33,730 bases of DNA, taken from Lachnospiraceae bacterium. GTDB taxonomy: Bacteria > Bacillota > Clostridia > Lachnospirales > Lachnospiraceae. Of this stretch, positions 24,119 to 32,108 are shown one piece after another (position 1 is the stretch's first letter; each line of letters opens with the position of its first letter). Below the pieces are notes generated by a model that was given only the letters and a program-made list of their open reading frames with translations, had not been told where the DNA came from and made no database searches. Made by a program: the position numbers and the translations under genes. The stretch lies in NCBI GenBank assembly GCA_017465845.1, contig JAFTVH010000147.1, forward strand, positions 1 to 33,730. The letters run 5' to 3'.

Positions 24119-24460
24119 ATGGAAATTATAACGAAAATAATTTGGTTTATTATTAAGTTACCTTTTAGAATTTTGGCATTGGTCATTGCAATACCTTTAG
24201 CGATATTGGGAGTCATGATAAATATTGTTTCTAATATGGGAGAAATGTTATTGGGTTTATTCAATATATTTGTGTTGATAGGATTCTTTGGAATTCTACA
24301 TTCACAAGACTGGATAGCACTGAGGAGTGTGGTGGTTATTATTTTTGTAGAAGCGATAGCTATCTTGGGTGTTGGAATGATTTTGGGGATTATTGAACTA
24401 ATAAAAGACAGTTTAATGTCTTTTGCATTAGGATCCCCGTATGGTATTAGAGAGGTTTGA
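24119..24460 (+). CDS. Small integral membrane protein, function unknown
   Basis: This is a 113-residue very hydrophobic protein with three likely membrane segments (about 15-37, 45-62, 68-95) and a short polar tail. No family is recognised. AGGAGGGAA lies 8 bases before the ATG. It sits 70 bases after the metallophosphoesterase gene and ahead of the DUF5688 leader, consistent with an accessory gene of the element. Confidence 0.65.
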   Translation: MEIITKIIWFIIKLPFRILALVIAIPLAILGVMINIVSNMGEMLLGLFNIFVLIGFFGILHSQDWIALRSVVVIIFVEAIAILGVGMILGIIELIKDSLMSFALGSPYGIREV

Positions 24461-24557
24461 GTTGCTTGGCTAATAAAATGTCAATGTTTTGATAATGAAT
24501 GGTCAATACATTGCTAATGTTTTGTCACTGTTTTTCGGATTTGAGGTGTGATATATT

Positions 24558-24683
24558 TATAATGGACAAAGCGATGGGACATCAGAAATGAGCCCAGGGC
24601 AAAGTCCATTTCTTTTGCAAAAGAATAGAGTGTTTTAGAGGCGTCAGCTTATAACGTTGCGGTTATGAGTCTGGCGTTTTTTT
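24558..24683 (+). promoter_or_regulatory. Leader with -10 box, stem-loop and terminator before the DUF5688 gene
   Basis: A TATAAT (24558-24563) without a clear -35 box is followed by an AATGGAC (24561-24567) to GTCCATT (24604-24610) stem enclosing a GGG-CCC pairing. A strong hairpin comes next: CGTCAG+CTTATAAC (24642-24655) with GTTATGAG+CTGGCG (24662-24676), one bulge, then seven Ts. A terminator between promoter and gene suggests attenuation of the element's genes; the signal is unknown. Confidence 0.55.
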
Positions 24684-24745
24684 GATGCTCAAAATCAGGT
24701 GACGACCTAAGCAGCAGTTAAGAAATGTAAAGGAGAAAAAACACA

Positions 24746-25825
24746 ATGAATTACGAAGAGTTTAAGAACGAGTTTGTGGATGCTTTGCAGGAACGTCTTT
24801 ATGAGAGCGGTAATGAAGTAAGCATCAATGTTAGCACGGTAGAGAAAATGAATGAGACCTATGAAGCAATCACAATTACACCGGCGGGTAGCAACATTGG
24901 AATGAATCTGAATTTGGAAGTTTTTGCAGAGGCATATGAAAATGGTGTTCCGTTTGATGAGATTGTGGAGCAGGTAACTCACAAGGTTGAGGACCATCTT
25001 TCCAACATGCCGACCTTTGATGTTCAGGCACTTACAGATTATGAACAGATGAAGGACAAACTTTCTATGGAAGTGGTTGCTTCTGACAGAAATGCAGAGT
25101 TGCTTACCAAGGTACCCCATCAGGAGATGGAGGATATGGCAGTGGTGTACAGATTTGTGATGGAGAGTGATGAGGCCGGCAGAGCATCCATTCTTATTAC
25201 GAATGAACTTATTGACAGAATGGGAGTTACACCTGAGCAGCTTCATGTGGATGCGCTTGAAAATGCACCGGAGATTAGACCGGCAGTTATTAAGGGCATG
25301 AACGAAGTCATGATTGAAATGATGGGACCTGATGCTGCAGCTATGTTTGGTATGGATGAATTGCCACAGGATGAAAAGATGTTTGTGGCAACAGTTCCTG
25401 ATAAGGTTGCAGGAGCTGGCGTTATTGCTTACCAGAACTTCATGGATGAGGCAGCTGAAAGAGTTGGTGGTGATTTCTTCATCCTCCCTTCATCTACGCA
25501 CGAGGTGTTGTTAGTGAAAGATGATGGAGAGGCTAATTTCAGAGATTTAAAGGCTATGGTAGAAGAAGTAAATGCTACGCAGGTAAGACCGGAAGAAAAG
25601 CTTACTGACAATGTATATCACTACGATAGCAAGGAACACATCTTTGAACTTGCGGAGAAGTTCGAAGCACGTCAGCAGGCTAAGGAAGCTGATATCTCAT
25701 CTGAAAAAGAGGAAAAAGGTTCTGTATTAGGAGACCTTAAGGCTAAGAAGGATGAAGTGGCTCAGCAGCCTAAGAAGGATGCAGCAGAGAAAACTGCAAA
25801 ATCAAAGGGAGGAGAAGCACTGTAA
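24746..25825 (+). CDS. DUF5688-family protein of mobile elements
   Basis: The 359-residue protein begins MNYEEFKNEFVDALQERL and matches the DUF5688 pattern common in conjugative elements of Lachnospiraceae: an N-terminal helical part, ITITPAGSNIGMNLNLE, PDKVAGAGVIAYQNFMDEAAERVGG and FFILPSSTHEVLLV. The last 60 residues are Lys/Glu/Ala-rich and probably unstructured. Its function is not known. It usually sits at the head of replication and mobilization genes, as here. It is preceded by an attenuator-like leader and AAAGGAG, and its stop overlaps the next start (TAATG). Confidence 0.85.
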   Translation: MNYEEFKNEFVDALQERLYESGNEVSINVSTVEKMNETYEAITITPAGSNIGMNLNLEVFAEAYENGVPFDEIVEQVTHKVEDHLSNMPTFDVQALTDYEQMKDKLSMEVVASDRNAELLTKVPHQEMEDMAVVYRFVMESDEAGRASILITNELIDRMGVTPEQLHVDALENAPEIRPAVIKGMNEVMIEMMGPDAAAMFGMDELPQDEKMFVATVPDKVAGAGVIAYQNFMDEAAERVGGDFFILPSSTHEVLLVKDDGEANFRDLKAMVEEVNATQVRPEEKLTDNVYHYDSKEHIFELAEKFEARQQAKEADISSEKEEKGSVLGDLKAKKDEVAQQPKKDAAEKTAKSKGGEAL

Positions 25826-25989
25826 TGTCTGACAGAAATGATTACAAGCAAGGGCAAATCAGTGCAGTACCTAAGAGGGAGCCGAGTTCGGTTCCCTCTC
25901 CTAGAAATTGCAAAAATCCTTGCCCGTATGGAAGAGGCAGAGAGTTCTGCTTTCCCTGCTATGCGCAGTTTATGAAAAAGAAAGGGTAA
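25825..25989 (+). CDS. Small four-cysteine (zinc-finger-like) protein
   Basis: This is a 54-residue protein whose ATG overlaps the stop of the DUF5688 gene by one base, so it is translationally coupled. The N-terminal half is polar and proline-rich. The C-terminal half has Cys-x3-Cys (NCKNPC) and Cys-x2-Cys (FCFPC) spaced by 8 residues, a likely zinc site. It ends 3 bases before the RepA/topoisomerase gene. Its role in the element is unknown; DNA or protein binding is a guess. Confidence 0.7.
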   Translation: MSDRNDYKQGQISAVPKREPSSVPSPRNCKNPCPYGRGREFCFPCYAQFMKKKG

Positions 25990-25992
25990 CAC

Positions 25993-28272
25993 ATGAAATA
26001 TGACTACTTCTATGAGGAGCAGTCAGAGCAGTTTGTATTCTATAAGGTTCCCAAGGTGCTATGCACGGAAGAGGAGTTTCGGAAACTTTCATCAGATGCC
26101 AAGCTTCTCTATGGCTTGCTCCTAGACAGGGTTTCTTTATCCCAGAAGAATGGTTGGATTGATGGGGAAGGGCGTGTTTACGTGGTATGTACTCTTGATG
26201 CTATTATGCTTTCACTTAATTGCAGCGATAAGACTGCTACTAAAATGCTGGTGGAACTGGAGAAGCATGGGCTGATAGAGAGAAAACGACAGGGACAGGG
26301 GAAACCGGCGATTATTTATGTGAAGAATTTTATCCACTCGGAAAATCTACGATTCTTGACTCGTAAAACTTCCGATTCTGAACTCGTAAAATGTACGACT
26401 CTAGACTCGGAGAAAGTACGACGTAATAATACTGATTTTAATAATACTGAGATTAGTGAGACTAATCTTATCTTATCGGGAGATGCCGGACGAGAAGGCG
26501 AACTTATCTTTCGTTTGGTATATCATCAGGCAGGCTGTAAGAAGCCTTTTGAGAGATTATGGATTTCCTCGATGGAAGATGCGGCTATCTTAGACGGATT
26601 TGCCAATCTTAAGAGCGGAAGTGAATATGATGCTTTGTATGAAGCTGCACTATGCCGAGAGCGTGCCGACTGGATTGTTGGAATGAACGCTACCCGGCTT
26701 TTTTCAACTCTTTACGGACAGACCTTAAATGTTGGACGAGTGATGACTCCGACTCTTGCAATGCTTGTTATGAGAGAGGCAGAGATTAGCGGATTTAAGC
26801 CGGAACCGTTTTATACGGTGACTATTACTGTGGGTGGTGTTACAGCTACCAGTGAGAGGTTTTTCGTAAAATCCGAGGCTGAGAATGTACTGCAGAAAGT
26901 GAAGGAATCCGGGAACGCAGTTATTCGGAAAAATCGAACAACTGAAAAGCAGGAGAAGGCACCACAGCTTTATGATCTTACCAATCTTCAAAGGGATGCC
27001 AATAAGATGCTTGGGTTTACCGCACAGCAGACCTTGGATTATGCCCAGAGCCTTTATGAAAAGAAGCTCATTACCTATCCAAGAACGGACAGCAGATTTT
27101 TGACAGAAGATATGGCTGCGGGCCTGCCAAGGTTGTCAAATTCCGTGGCGGAGAAATTTGGTTACATGAAGGGATTTATTCCTAACTGTAAGCAGGTTGT
27201 CAATAACAAGAAGGTAAGCGACCACCATGCGATTATTCCCACAGCAAACATTATGGATGTGAATTATGGAGAGCTTCCGAGCGGAGAGCAGAAGGTACTG
27301 AGTTTGATTTCTTGCAGATTCCTGGTGGGTATGGCAGAACCTTGTGTGGTAAATGAAACAGCGCTGGAATTTGAAGCTGCCGGTGTTGTGTTTAAGGCAA
27401 AAGCGAAGCTTATTGTGAAAAAGGGCTGGCGTGATATTCAGGAATGGTTCTTTGTAGCCAAGAAAGAAGAAACAGAGGATTCGGACGATGAAAGGATTTT
27501 TGATAATCTGACTTTCTTTGAAGAGGGAAAAACACTTCCTGCAAGAGATCCGGAAGTAAAGGAAGGAAAGACATCTCCCAAGAAGCACTTTACGGAAGAT
27601 ACTCTCCTGAATGCGATGGAGCATGCCAGCGCAGATGAGATGCCCGAGGATGCAGAGCATAAGGGAATCGGCACACCGGCGACCAGGGCAGGTACCATTG
27701 AGAAACTGGTTTGCATTGGTTTCGTGGAACGTAAGGGAGATAAGAAAACCAAATATTTGATTCCGACGCATAAGGGAACTGCGCTGATTACGGTTATGCC
27801 TGAAGAGATTCAGTCGGCATCCATGACTGCAGATTGGGAAGAGAAGCTGATTGATATTGAACGAAAGAAATTTTCTGCGGATGAGTTTATCAGAGAAATC
27901 AGTGCCATGATTACGGAGCTGGTAAAGACCTACAAAGTAATTGAGGATGCGGAGGTTTTGATGCATCCGGTAAATGAGCCGATTGGTATTTGTCCGTGTT
28001 GCGGTAAAAATGTGGTGGAGAAGAGTAAGGGATTTTTCTGTGAGAGCAAAGAATGTGATTTTGCTTTGTGGAAGAATAACCGATTTTTTGATGCCCTTAG
28101 CAAAAAGCTGACCAGGCAGGTGGCGGAGAAGCTCCTTAAGGACGGCAAGGCGAAGTTGAAAGGTTGTCGCAGTGTGAAGACCGGAAAGACTTACGACACA
28201 ACAGTAGTGCTGACAGTGGGAGATGGGCAGAGAGTCCAGTTCTCGCTAAGTTTTGAAAAAGGAGGCAAGTGA
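25993..28272 (+). CDS. Chimera: RepA_N-type replication initiator N-terminus joined to N-truncated topoisomerase III
   Basis: Residues 1 to about 155 match the winged-helix initiator RepA_N (YKVPKVLCTEEEFRKLSSDAKLLYGLLLDR, TKMLVELEKHGLIERKRQG). Then, with no stop, the protein becomes topoisomerase III from SGDAGREGELIF (Asp164-Glu170). It has the type IA active-site Tyr362 (TYPRTDSRF), a C-terminal zinc ribbon (CPCCGK, CESKECDFALWK) and the usual end. About 100 residues of the TOPRIM N-terminus, including the first catalytic Glu, are absent, so relaxation activity is doubtful. An ancestral arrangement with separate repA and topB genes and a deletion between them explains it best. An assembly error is possible. 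The start follows AAAGGG by 6 bases. Confidence 0.85.
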   Translation: MKYDYFYEEQSEQFVFYKVPKVLCTEEEFRKLSSDAKLLYGLLLDRVSLSQKNGWIDGEGRVYVVCTLDAIMLSLNCSDKTATKMLVELEKHGLIERKRQGQGKPAIIYVKNFIHSENLRFLTRKTSDSELVKCTTLDSEKVRRNNTDFNNTEISETNLILSGDAGREGELIFRLVYHQAGCKKPFERLWISSMEDAAILDGFANLKSGSEYDALYEAALCRERADWIVGMNATRLFSTLYGQTLNVGRVMTPTLAMLVMREAEISGFKPEPFYTVTITVGGVTATSERFFVKSEAENVLQKVKESGNAVIRKNRTTEKQEKAPQLYDLTNLQRDANKMLGFTAQQTLDYAQSLYEKKLITYPRTDSRFLTEDMAAGLPRLSNSVAEKFGYMKGFIPNCKQVVNNKKVSDHHAIIPTANIMDVNYGELPSGEQKVLSLISCRFLVGMAEPCVVNETALEFEAAGVVFKAKAKLIVKKGWRDIQEWFFVAKKEETEDSDDERIFDNLTFFEEGKTLPARDPEVKEGKTSPKKHFTEDTLLNAMEHASADEMPEDAEHKGIGTPATRAGTIEKLVCIGFVERKGDKKTKYLIPTHKGTALITVMPEEIQSASMTADWEEKLIDIERKKFSADEFIREISAMITELVKTYKVIEDAEVLMHPVNEPIGICPCCGKNVVEKSKGFFCESKECDFALWKNNRFFDALSKKLTRQVAEKLLKDGKAKLKGCRSVKTGKTYDTTVVLTVGDGQRVQFSLSFEKGGK

Positions 28273-28275
28273 AAT

Positions 28276-28611
28276 ATGAGCAAAATAAAAAAATGGGATG
28301 AGATTCATGGTGAGCAAGTAGAGGAAGTCGGTTCAACATCAGACTCGGAAGAAGTGGCTGGTGCAGGACCTTCCATTAGTCGGAATCCGATGAAAGGGAT
28401 TGAGGATATGGTGGAGCAGAATGATAACAACCTGGACGGTGTGATTAACAATGTGCAAGCAGATCCTATGACCGGTGCACTTTCGATTCCAAGAGAAGAT
28501 AAAAAATCTGTTTTGGAAAAGTTAAAGGAACAACAGGTTCCCCGTCCGGTTCCTGAGCAGACGGAGCATAAGCCATCTTGTCTATGCCCTTTTGAAAGAG
28601 AGTTGGTGTAA
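28276..28611 (+). CDS. Small acidic hypothetical protein of the mobilization region
   Basis: This is a 111-residue polar protein: basic start (MSKIKKWDEIHGEQVEE), Ser/Glu-rich middle and a short Cys-containing end (CLCPFERE). No family is recognised. GGAGG lies 10 bases before the ATG. It is 3 bases after the topoisomerase part and 2 bases before mobC, so it is part of that operon. It may be a linker protein of relaxosome assembly, but nothing in the sequence shows that. Confidence 0.6.
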   Translation: MSKIKKWDEIHGEQVEEVGSTSDSEEVAGAGPSISRNPMKGIEDMVEQNDNNLDGVINNVQADPMTGALSIPREDKKSVLEKLKEQQVPRPVPEQTEHKPSCLCPFERELV

Positions 28612-28613
28612 TC

Positions 28614-28949
28614 GTGTCACCGGAGAAATCTAAAGCAATTTATATTAAGGTGTCTCCAAAGGAACTGCAAACAATACGTGAGCGCATGGAGAGTGTAGGC
28701 ATTCAGAATCTGAGTGCCTACATGCTCAAAATGGCTATGAACGGTTTTATCATTCAGCTTGATATGTCTGATATGAAGGAAGTGCTGAGGCTCATGAAGA
28801 TTAACAGTAACAATCTGAATCAGTATGTGAAAAAAGCAAATGAGACCGGGAGCATTTACAAAGAAGATATTAAAGATTTGATGGCGATGCATAAGGAATT
28901 ATTGCAGATGCTTGGAGAAATATTGGAGCGATTAGGAAATATTGAGTAA
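28614..28949 (+). CDS. mobC: Relaxosome accessory protein MobC
   Basis: MobC proteins bind oriT and help the relaxase. The 111-residue protein has the family shape: a short basic ribbon-helix-helix-like start (KAIYIKVSPKELQTIRERMESVG), the conserved LSAYMLKMAMNG, and a helical C-terminus with LRLMKINSNNLNQYVKKAN, the MobC signature. The start is GTG at 28614, with a weak site (GAGAGTTGG). It directly precedes the relaxase gene, the normal order. Confidence 0.85.
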   Translation: MSPEKSKAIYIKVSPKELQTIRERMESVGIQNLSAYMLKMAMNGFIIQLDMSDMKEVLRLMKINSNNLNQYVKKANETGSIYKEDIKDLMAMHKELLQMLGEILERLGNIE

Positions 28950-28964
28950 AGGTAGGTGTAAGGA

Positions 28965-30389
28965 TTGGCAGCAACCAGGCTGATAGCTATGCATGTGAAT
29001 AAGGGAAAAACCATAGCTCAGTGTCTCAAGGACAGAACGGATTATGCAATGAATGATGAAAAAACAGGACAGGGAACTTACGTGTCTTCCTATGCATGCA
29101 ACGCAGAGATAGCAGACAAAGAATTTGCAGAATCAAAAAGAGAATATTTGCGAATTACCGGGCGGAAGCCGAAGGGGGATATTATCGCATATCAGATTCG
29201 CCAATCCTTTAAACCAGGGGAGATTACACCGGAAGAAGCAAATTAGGTTGGCTATGAAACTGCAATGCGCTTTACGAAGGGAAATCATGCTTTTATCGTA
29301 GCGACACATACGGATAAGGCACATATTCACAATCATGTGATTTTCAATTCCACCAATTTGGATTGTGACAGGAAATTCAGAGATTCGTGGTTTATTGCTT
29401 TGGCGTTACAGAAGCTCAGTGATTTGGTTTGTTTGGAGCATGGATTGTCTGTCATCAAACCAAGAAAACCGGGCGAAAGAGAAAAACGTACTCCCTATCC
29501 TAAGAAGGAAAGTATTCGAGCAAGGATTTGTGAGGATATTGATGCAGTCCTTGCCAGGGAACCGGCAGATTTTGAGGAGTTCCTGAGAATGCTCAAGGAA
29601 CAGGATTATGAAATCAAGCGTGGTAAAAATATCTCACTTAAGGGAAATGCTCAGAAGAAATTTATTCGTCTTAATTCACTTGGAGAAGGTTACACGAAGG
29701 ATGATATCGAGGAACGCATTCTGGGTAAAGAAGAACCGGAACGTGAATCTGACAATTCAAAGAAACGCTGGAGCAGACCAAAGCGAGATTTTGATTTGCT
29801 GATTGATATTCAGGAGAAGATGAAACAGGGAAAGGGTGGTGGCTACACCCGGTGGGCAACGGTTTATAACATCAAGCAGATGGCACAGACACTTCTGTTT
29901 TTACAGGAGAAGGATATTCGAAGTTATGATGTGTTGGCTGAAAAGGCATCCGTGCACACTGCAAGATTTAATGAATTGTCTCAAAACATCAAGGACGCAG
30001 AAAAGCGTTTGAGCGAGATTGCAGTTTTAAAGACGCATATCATTAATTATGCAAAGACCAGAGATGTGTATGTGGCGTATCGTAAGTCTGGATATAGTAA
30101 GAAATTCTTTGAGGCGCACCGTGAAGAAATCACACTTCATAAAGCTGCCAAGGAAGCATTTTCCGGATTGACCGGGCAGAAGATTCCGAAGGTAAAGGAG
30201 CTGAATGCAGAATATGCGCAGGTGTTAGCAAAAAAGAAAGCTGCGTATGCGGAGTATCGCCAGGCGAAAAAGGATATGCAGGATTATGTGACTGCCAAAC
30301 ACAACATTGATGCATTCCTAAGAGCACAGGAAAATGAGCAAATGCACAGGGAGGAGCAGAAGCGAAGAAAACAAAAAGATGCAAGGTAG
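28965..30389 (+). pseudogene. MobA/VirD2-type relaxase broken by one in-frame amber codon
   Basis: The gene encodes a relaxase (PF03432) that nicks oriT. Reading from TTG 28965, codon 94 (29244-29246) is TAG in the middle of 'TPEEAN-stop-VGYETAMRFTKG', a motif continuous in intact relatives; the frame then runs on for 380 codons without any shift. The stop lies between the candidate catalytic Tyr27 (RTDYAMNDEKT) and the metal-binding histidines 115, 120, 122, 124 (HTDKAHIHNH). A single change from AAG or CAG explains it. A piece from ATG 29265 could be made but would lack the tyrosine. The remainder, including the coiled-coil C-terminus, is whole, so the mutation is recent or a sequencing error. 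Confidence 0.88.
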
Positions 30390-30401
30390 ATGTACTTAGC
30401 A

Positions 30402-30466
30402 CTCACGAAGTGAGGGCGTAGCCAGCCAACGAAAGTTGGCTGTTCTGAGGGGATTGGGGATACGCC
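30402..30466. repeat. Nested inverted repeats after the relaxase gene (possible oriT-like or RNA structure)
   Basis: CTCAC-gaa-GTGAG (30402-30414) is followed by an outer pair GGCGTA (30415-30420) with TACGCC (30461-30466) that encloses CAGCCAAC-gaaa-GTTGGCTG (30423-30442). All arms are perfect, and there are two GNRA-like loops. No T-tract follows, so these are not simple terminators. An oriT-like role is possible because of the relaxase next door, but no nic motif is recognised. Confidence 0.5.
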
Positions 30467-30550
30467 ACAACGAGCGAAAAGGCATGAGGTATATACGAAT
30501 GCACTGCTCGCGACTTTGTTTTAAATAAAAAGAAAATAGTACAAGGGCAG

Positions 30551-30593
30551 CCTTTGCGCAGACAGCTTAGGCTGTCTTTTTTTTACGCAAAGG
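30551..30593 (+). promoter_or_regulatory. Leader: terminator hairpin inside an RBS-hiding stem, before the PAPS-reductase gene
   Basis: GACAGC (30561-30566) pairs with GCTGTC (30571-30576), followed by eight Ts: a terminator. Around it CCTTTGCG (30551-30558) is exactly complementary to CGCAAAGG (30586-30593), which contains part of the AGGAGG site of the next gene. Folding of the outer stem would block translation as well as transcription. Confidence 0.65.
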
Positions 30594-30603
30594 AGGATTT
30601 GTA

Positions 30604-31416
30604 TTGGAAAAAACGATATTTAATGTAGTGTCATTTTCGGGAGGTAAGGACAGTACAGCAATGTTACTAAAAATGATAGAGGAAAAGATTGATATTGATT
30701 GTGTTTTATTTTGTGATACCGGATTGGAATTTCCACAAATGTATGAGCACATCGACAAGGTAGAAAGAGAAACGGGAATACATATAACAAGGGTAAAAGC
30801 AGAGAAGTCATTTGAATACTATATGTTTGATTATCCGGTGGCAAGAAGGGATAATTCACCAGTAAAAATGCGGTACGGAGATGTAAAAGGATTTGGATGG
30901 CCGGGACCGAGAATGCGTTGGTGTACCAAAACCTTAAAAACTGAGCCAAGGGAAAGATTCATAAAGGGGTCAAAAGAACATTATGAGATTCGGTATTATG
31001 TAGGGCTCGCTGCGGATGAGGGTTATCGCTTTAATAGAAAAAATAACCAGCAAGCAAATCATGTGCATCCACTTGTGGATTGGAATATGACAGAAGCCGA
31101 TTGTTTAAAGTATTGCTATGACAGAGGCTATGATTGGGGTGGCCTTTACGAACATTTCAAGCGCGTATCCTGTTGGTGCTGTCCTTTGCAATCGTTGGAA
31201 GAACTACGAAACTTGAGAAAATATTATCCGGAGCAATGGGCGAAGTTGCTCGAATGGGAAAAGCATAATTTCAGAAACTTTAGGGCTGATTATAGTGCTG
31301 ACGAATTGGAAAAGCGGTTTGCTTTTGAAGAGGAGTGTTTAGCAAAGGGAATGAAAATCAGCGGGAAAGAATTTCATACCTTGTTAAAAGAAAGATTAAG
31401 TCAAGACACAAGATAA
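30604..31416 (+). CDS. PAPS reductase-family PP-loop protein (ATP pyrophosphatase/sulfotransferase type)
   Basis: The 270-residue protein has the PP-loop SGGKDST (12-18), which binds ATP, then FCDTGLEFPQMYEHI, RMRWCTKTLKTEPRERF and a CWCC cluster followed by PLQSLEELRNLRKYYPEQW. It belongs to the phosphoadenosine phosphosulfate reductase superfamily, in the subgroup carried by phages and mobile elements and related to DndC, rather than to CysH of sulfate assimilation. The start is TTG at 30604, seven bases after AGGAGG. It is behind a structured leader. No dnd or ssp genes are in the window; the neighbours are small unknown genes and a UvrD-like helicase. Confidence 0.85.
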   Translation: MEKTIFNVVSFSGGKDSTAMLLKMIEEKIDIDCVLFCDTGLEFPQMYEHIDKVERETGIHITRVKAEKSFEYYMFDYPVARRDNSPVKMRYGDVKGFGWPGPRMRWCTKTLKTEPRERFIKGSKEHYEIRYYVGLAADEGYRFNRKNNQQANHVHPLVDWNMTEADCLKYCYDRGYDWGGLYEHFKRVSCWCCPLQSLEELRNLRKYYPEQWAKLLEWEKHNFRNFRADYSADELEKRFAFEEECLAKGMKISGKEFHTLLKERLSQDTR

Positions 31417-31444
31417 GGAATTCTGTAAATGGGAAAAGATTAGG

Positions 31445-31564
31445 ATGATTTCTTTAAAAAAAGAAGCGTGGTGCGAGGAACCAAGAGATAAAGCTTTTAC
31501 TTATAATATAGCGAATAGAAGTATCAGCATTTTCGAATTTAATGGTGGTATGATTATTTCATAA
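31445..31564 (+). CDS. Possible 39-residue protein coupled to the next gene
   Basis: ATG 31445 opens 39 codons (MISLKKEAWCEEPRDKAFTY and on to GGMIIS) whose TAA overlaps the ATG of the next gene (TAATG), as coupled genes do. The ribosome binding site is weak (AGG directly before the ATG), and the frame is open further upstream, so it may be the tail of a broken gene. No family is recognised. Confidence 0.4.
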   Translation: MISLKKEAWCEEPRDKAFTYNIANRSISIFEFNGGMIIS

Positions 31565-31845
31565 TGGATGAGAATTATCGGGAGATAGATGGCGGCGTTT
31601 ATGATGATCAAGATTCAGATATTCATCATGGGTTACTGGATGTTGTGGAGGACTTAAAAGGGAATACGGATACTAATTGCGTTAAGGAGATTGGGAATAA
31701 AGGCACAACAAGCGAAAAGAGTTTTTTAGATAAGTGCCTTGCTCGCCAATTTGCGAAGTTTATCTGGTCAAAAAAACGACCAGTTTCGATTAGGGACGAC
31801 AAAATTGTGCGATATATAATTGATTTTATGCCGACATTGGATTAA
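31564..31845 (+). CDS. Hypothetical 93-residue protein
   Basis: The protein is acidic at first (MDENYREIDGGVYDDQDSD) and basic at the end (KFIWSKKRPVSIRDDKIVRYI). It contains one Cys in KCLARQFAKF. No family is recognised. Its ATG overlaps the stop of the 39-residue frame. It lies between the PAPS-reductase-like and HTH genes, all on the + strand. Confidence 0.5.
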   Translation: MDENYREIDGGVYDDQDSDIHHGLLDVVEDLKGNTDTNCVKEIGNKGTTSEKSFLDKCLARQFAKFIWSKKRPVSIRDDKIVRYIIDFMPTLD

Positions 31846-31896
31846 AATACATTTATGTAGGGATAATATAAGTTTTTTATCTGAAGAGGTTATAAA

Positions 31897-32097
31897 ATGG
31901 GCTATTTATCAATTACACAAATTTCAGAAAAATGGGGAATCAAGCAGCGAAGAATAAGAGTGCTATGTGCTGAAGGAAGGATAGAGGGTGCGTATAAAGT
32001 TGGAGCATATTGGTTGATTCCGGAAGATGCTGAAAAGCCTAAAGACGAGAGAATAAAAAGTGGTAAATACATAAAAGCAGAAGCTACCATACAATAA
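31897..32097 (+). CDS. MerR/excisionase-type helix-turn-helix protein
   Basis: This is a 66-residue single-domain DNA-binding protein: YLSITQISEKWGIKQRRIRVLCAEGRIEGAYKVGAYWLIPEDAEKP is the HTH_17/MerR-like fold, followed by a short basic tail. Proteins like this act as excisionases or small regulators in mobile elements. GAAGAGG lies 9 bases before the ATG. It ends 11 bases before the helicase gene, so they probably share a transcript. Confidence 0.82.
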   Translation: MGYLSITQISEKWGIKQRRIRVLCAEGRIEGAYKVGAYWLIPEDAEKPKDERIKSGKYIKAEATIQ

Positions 32098-32108
32098 AGG
32101 AGAGCAAG

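Noticed and set aside
27136-27966. Long minus-strand frame of 276 codons inside the topoisomerase gene
   Set aside because: It lies fully opposite a conserved topoisomerase III domain, with no ribosome binding site and no recognisable family.
30604-31416. DndC/SspD phosphorothioation system
   Set aside because: The PP-loop protein is related, but no cysteine desulfurase, dndB, dndD or dndE gene is in the window.
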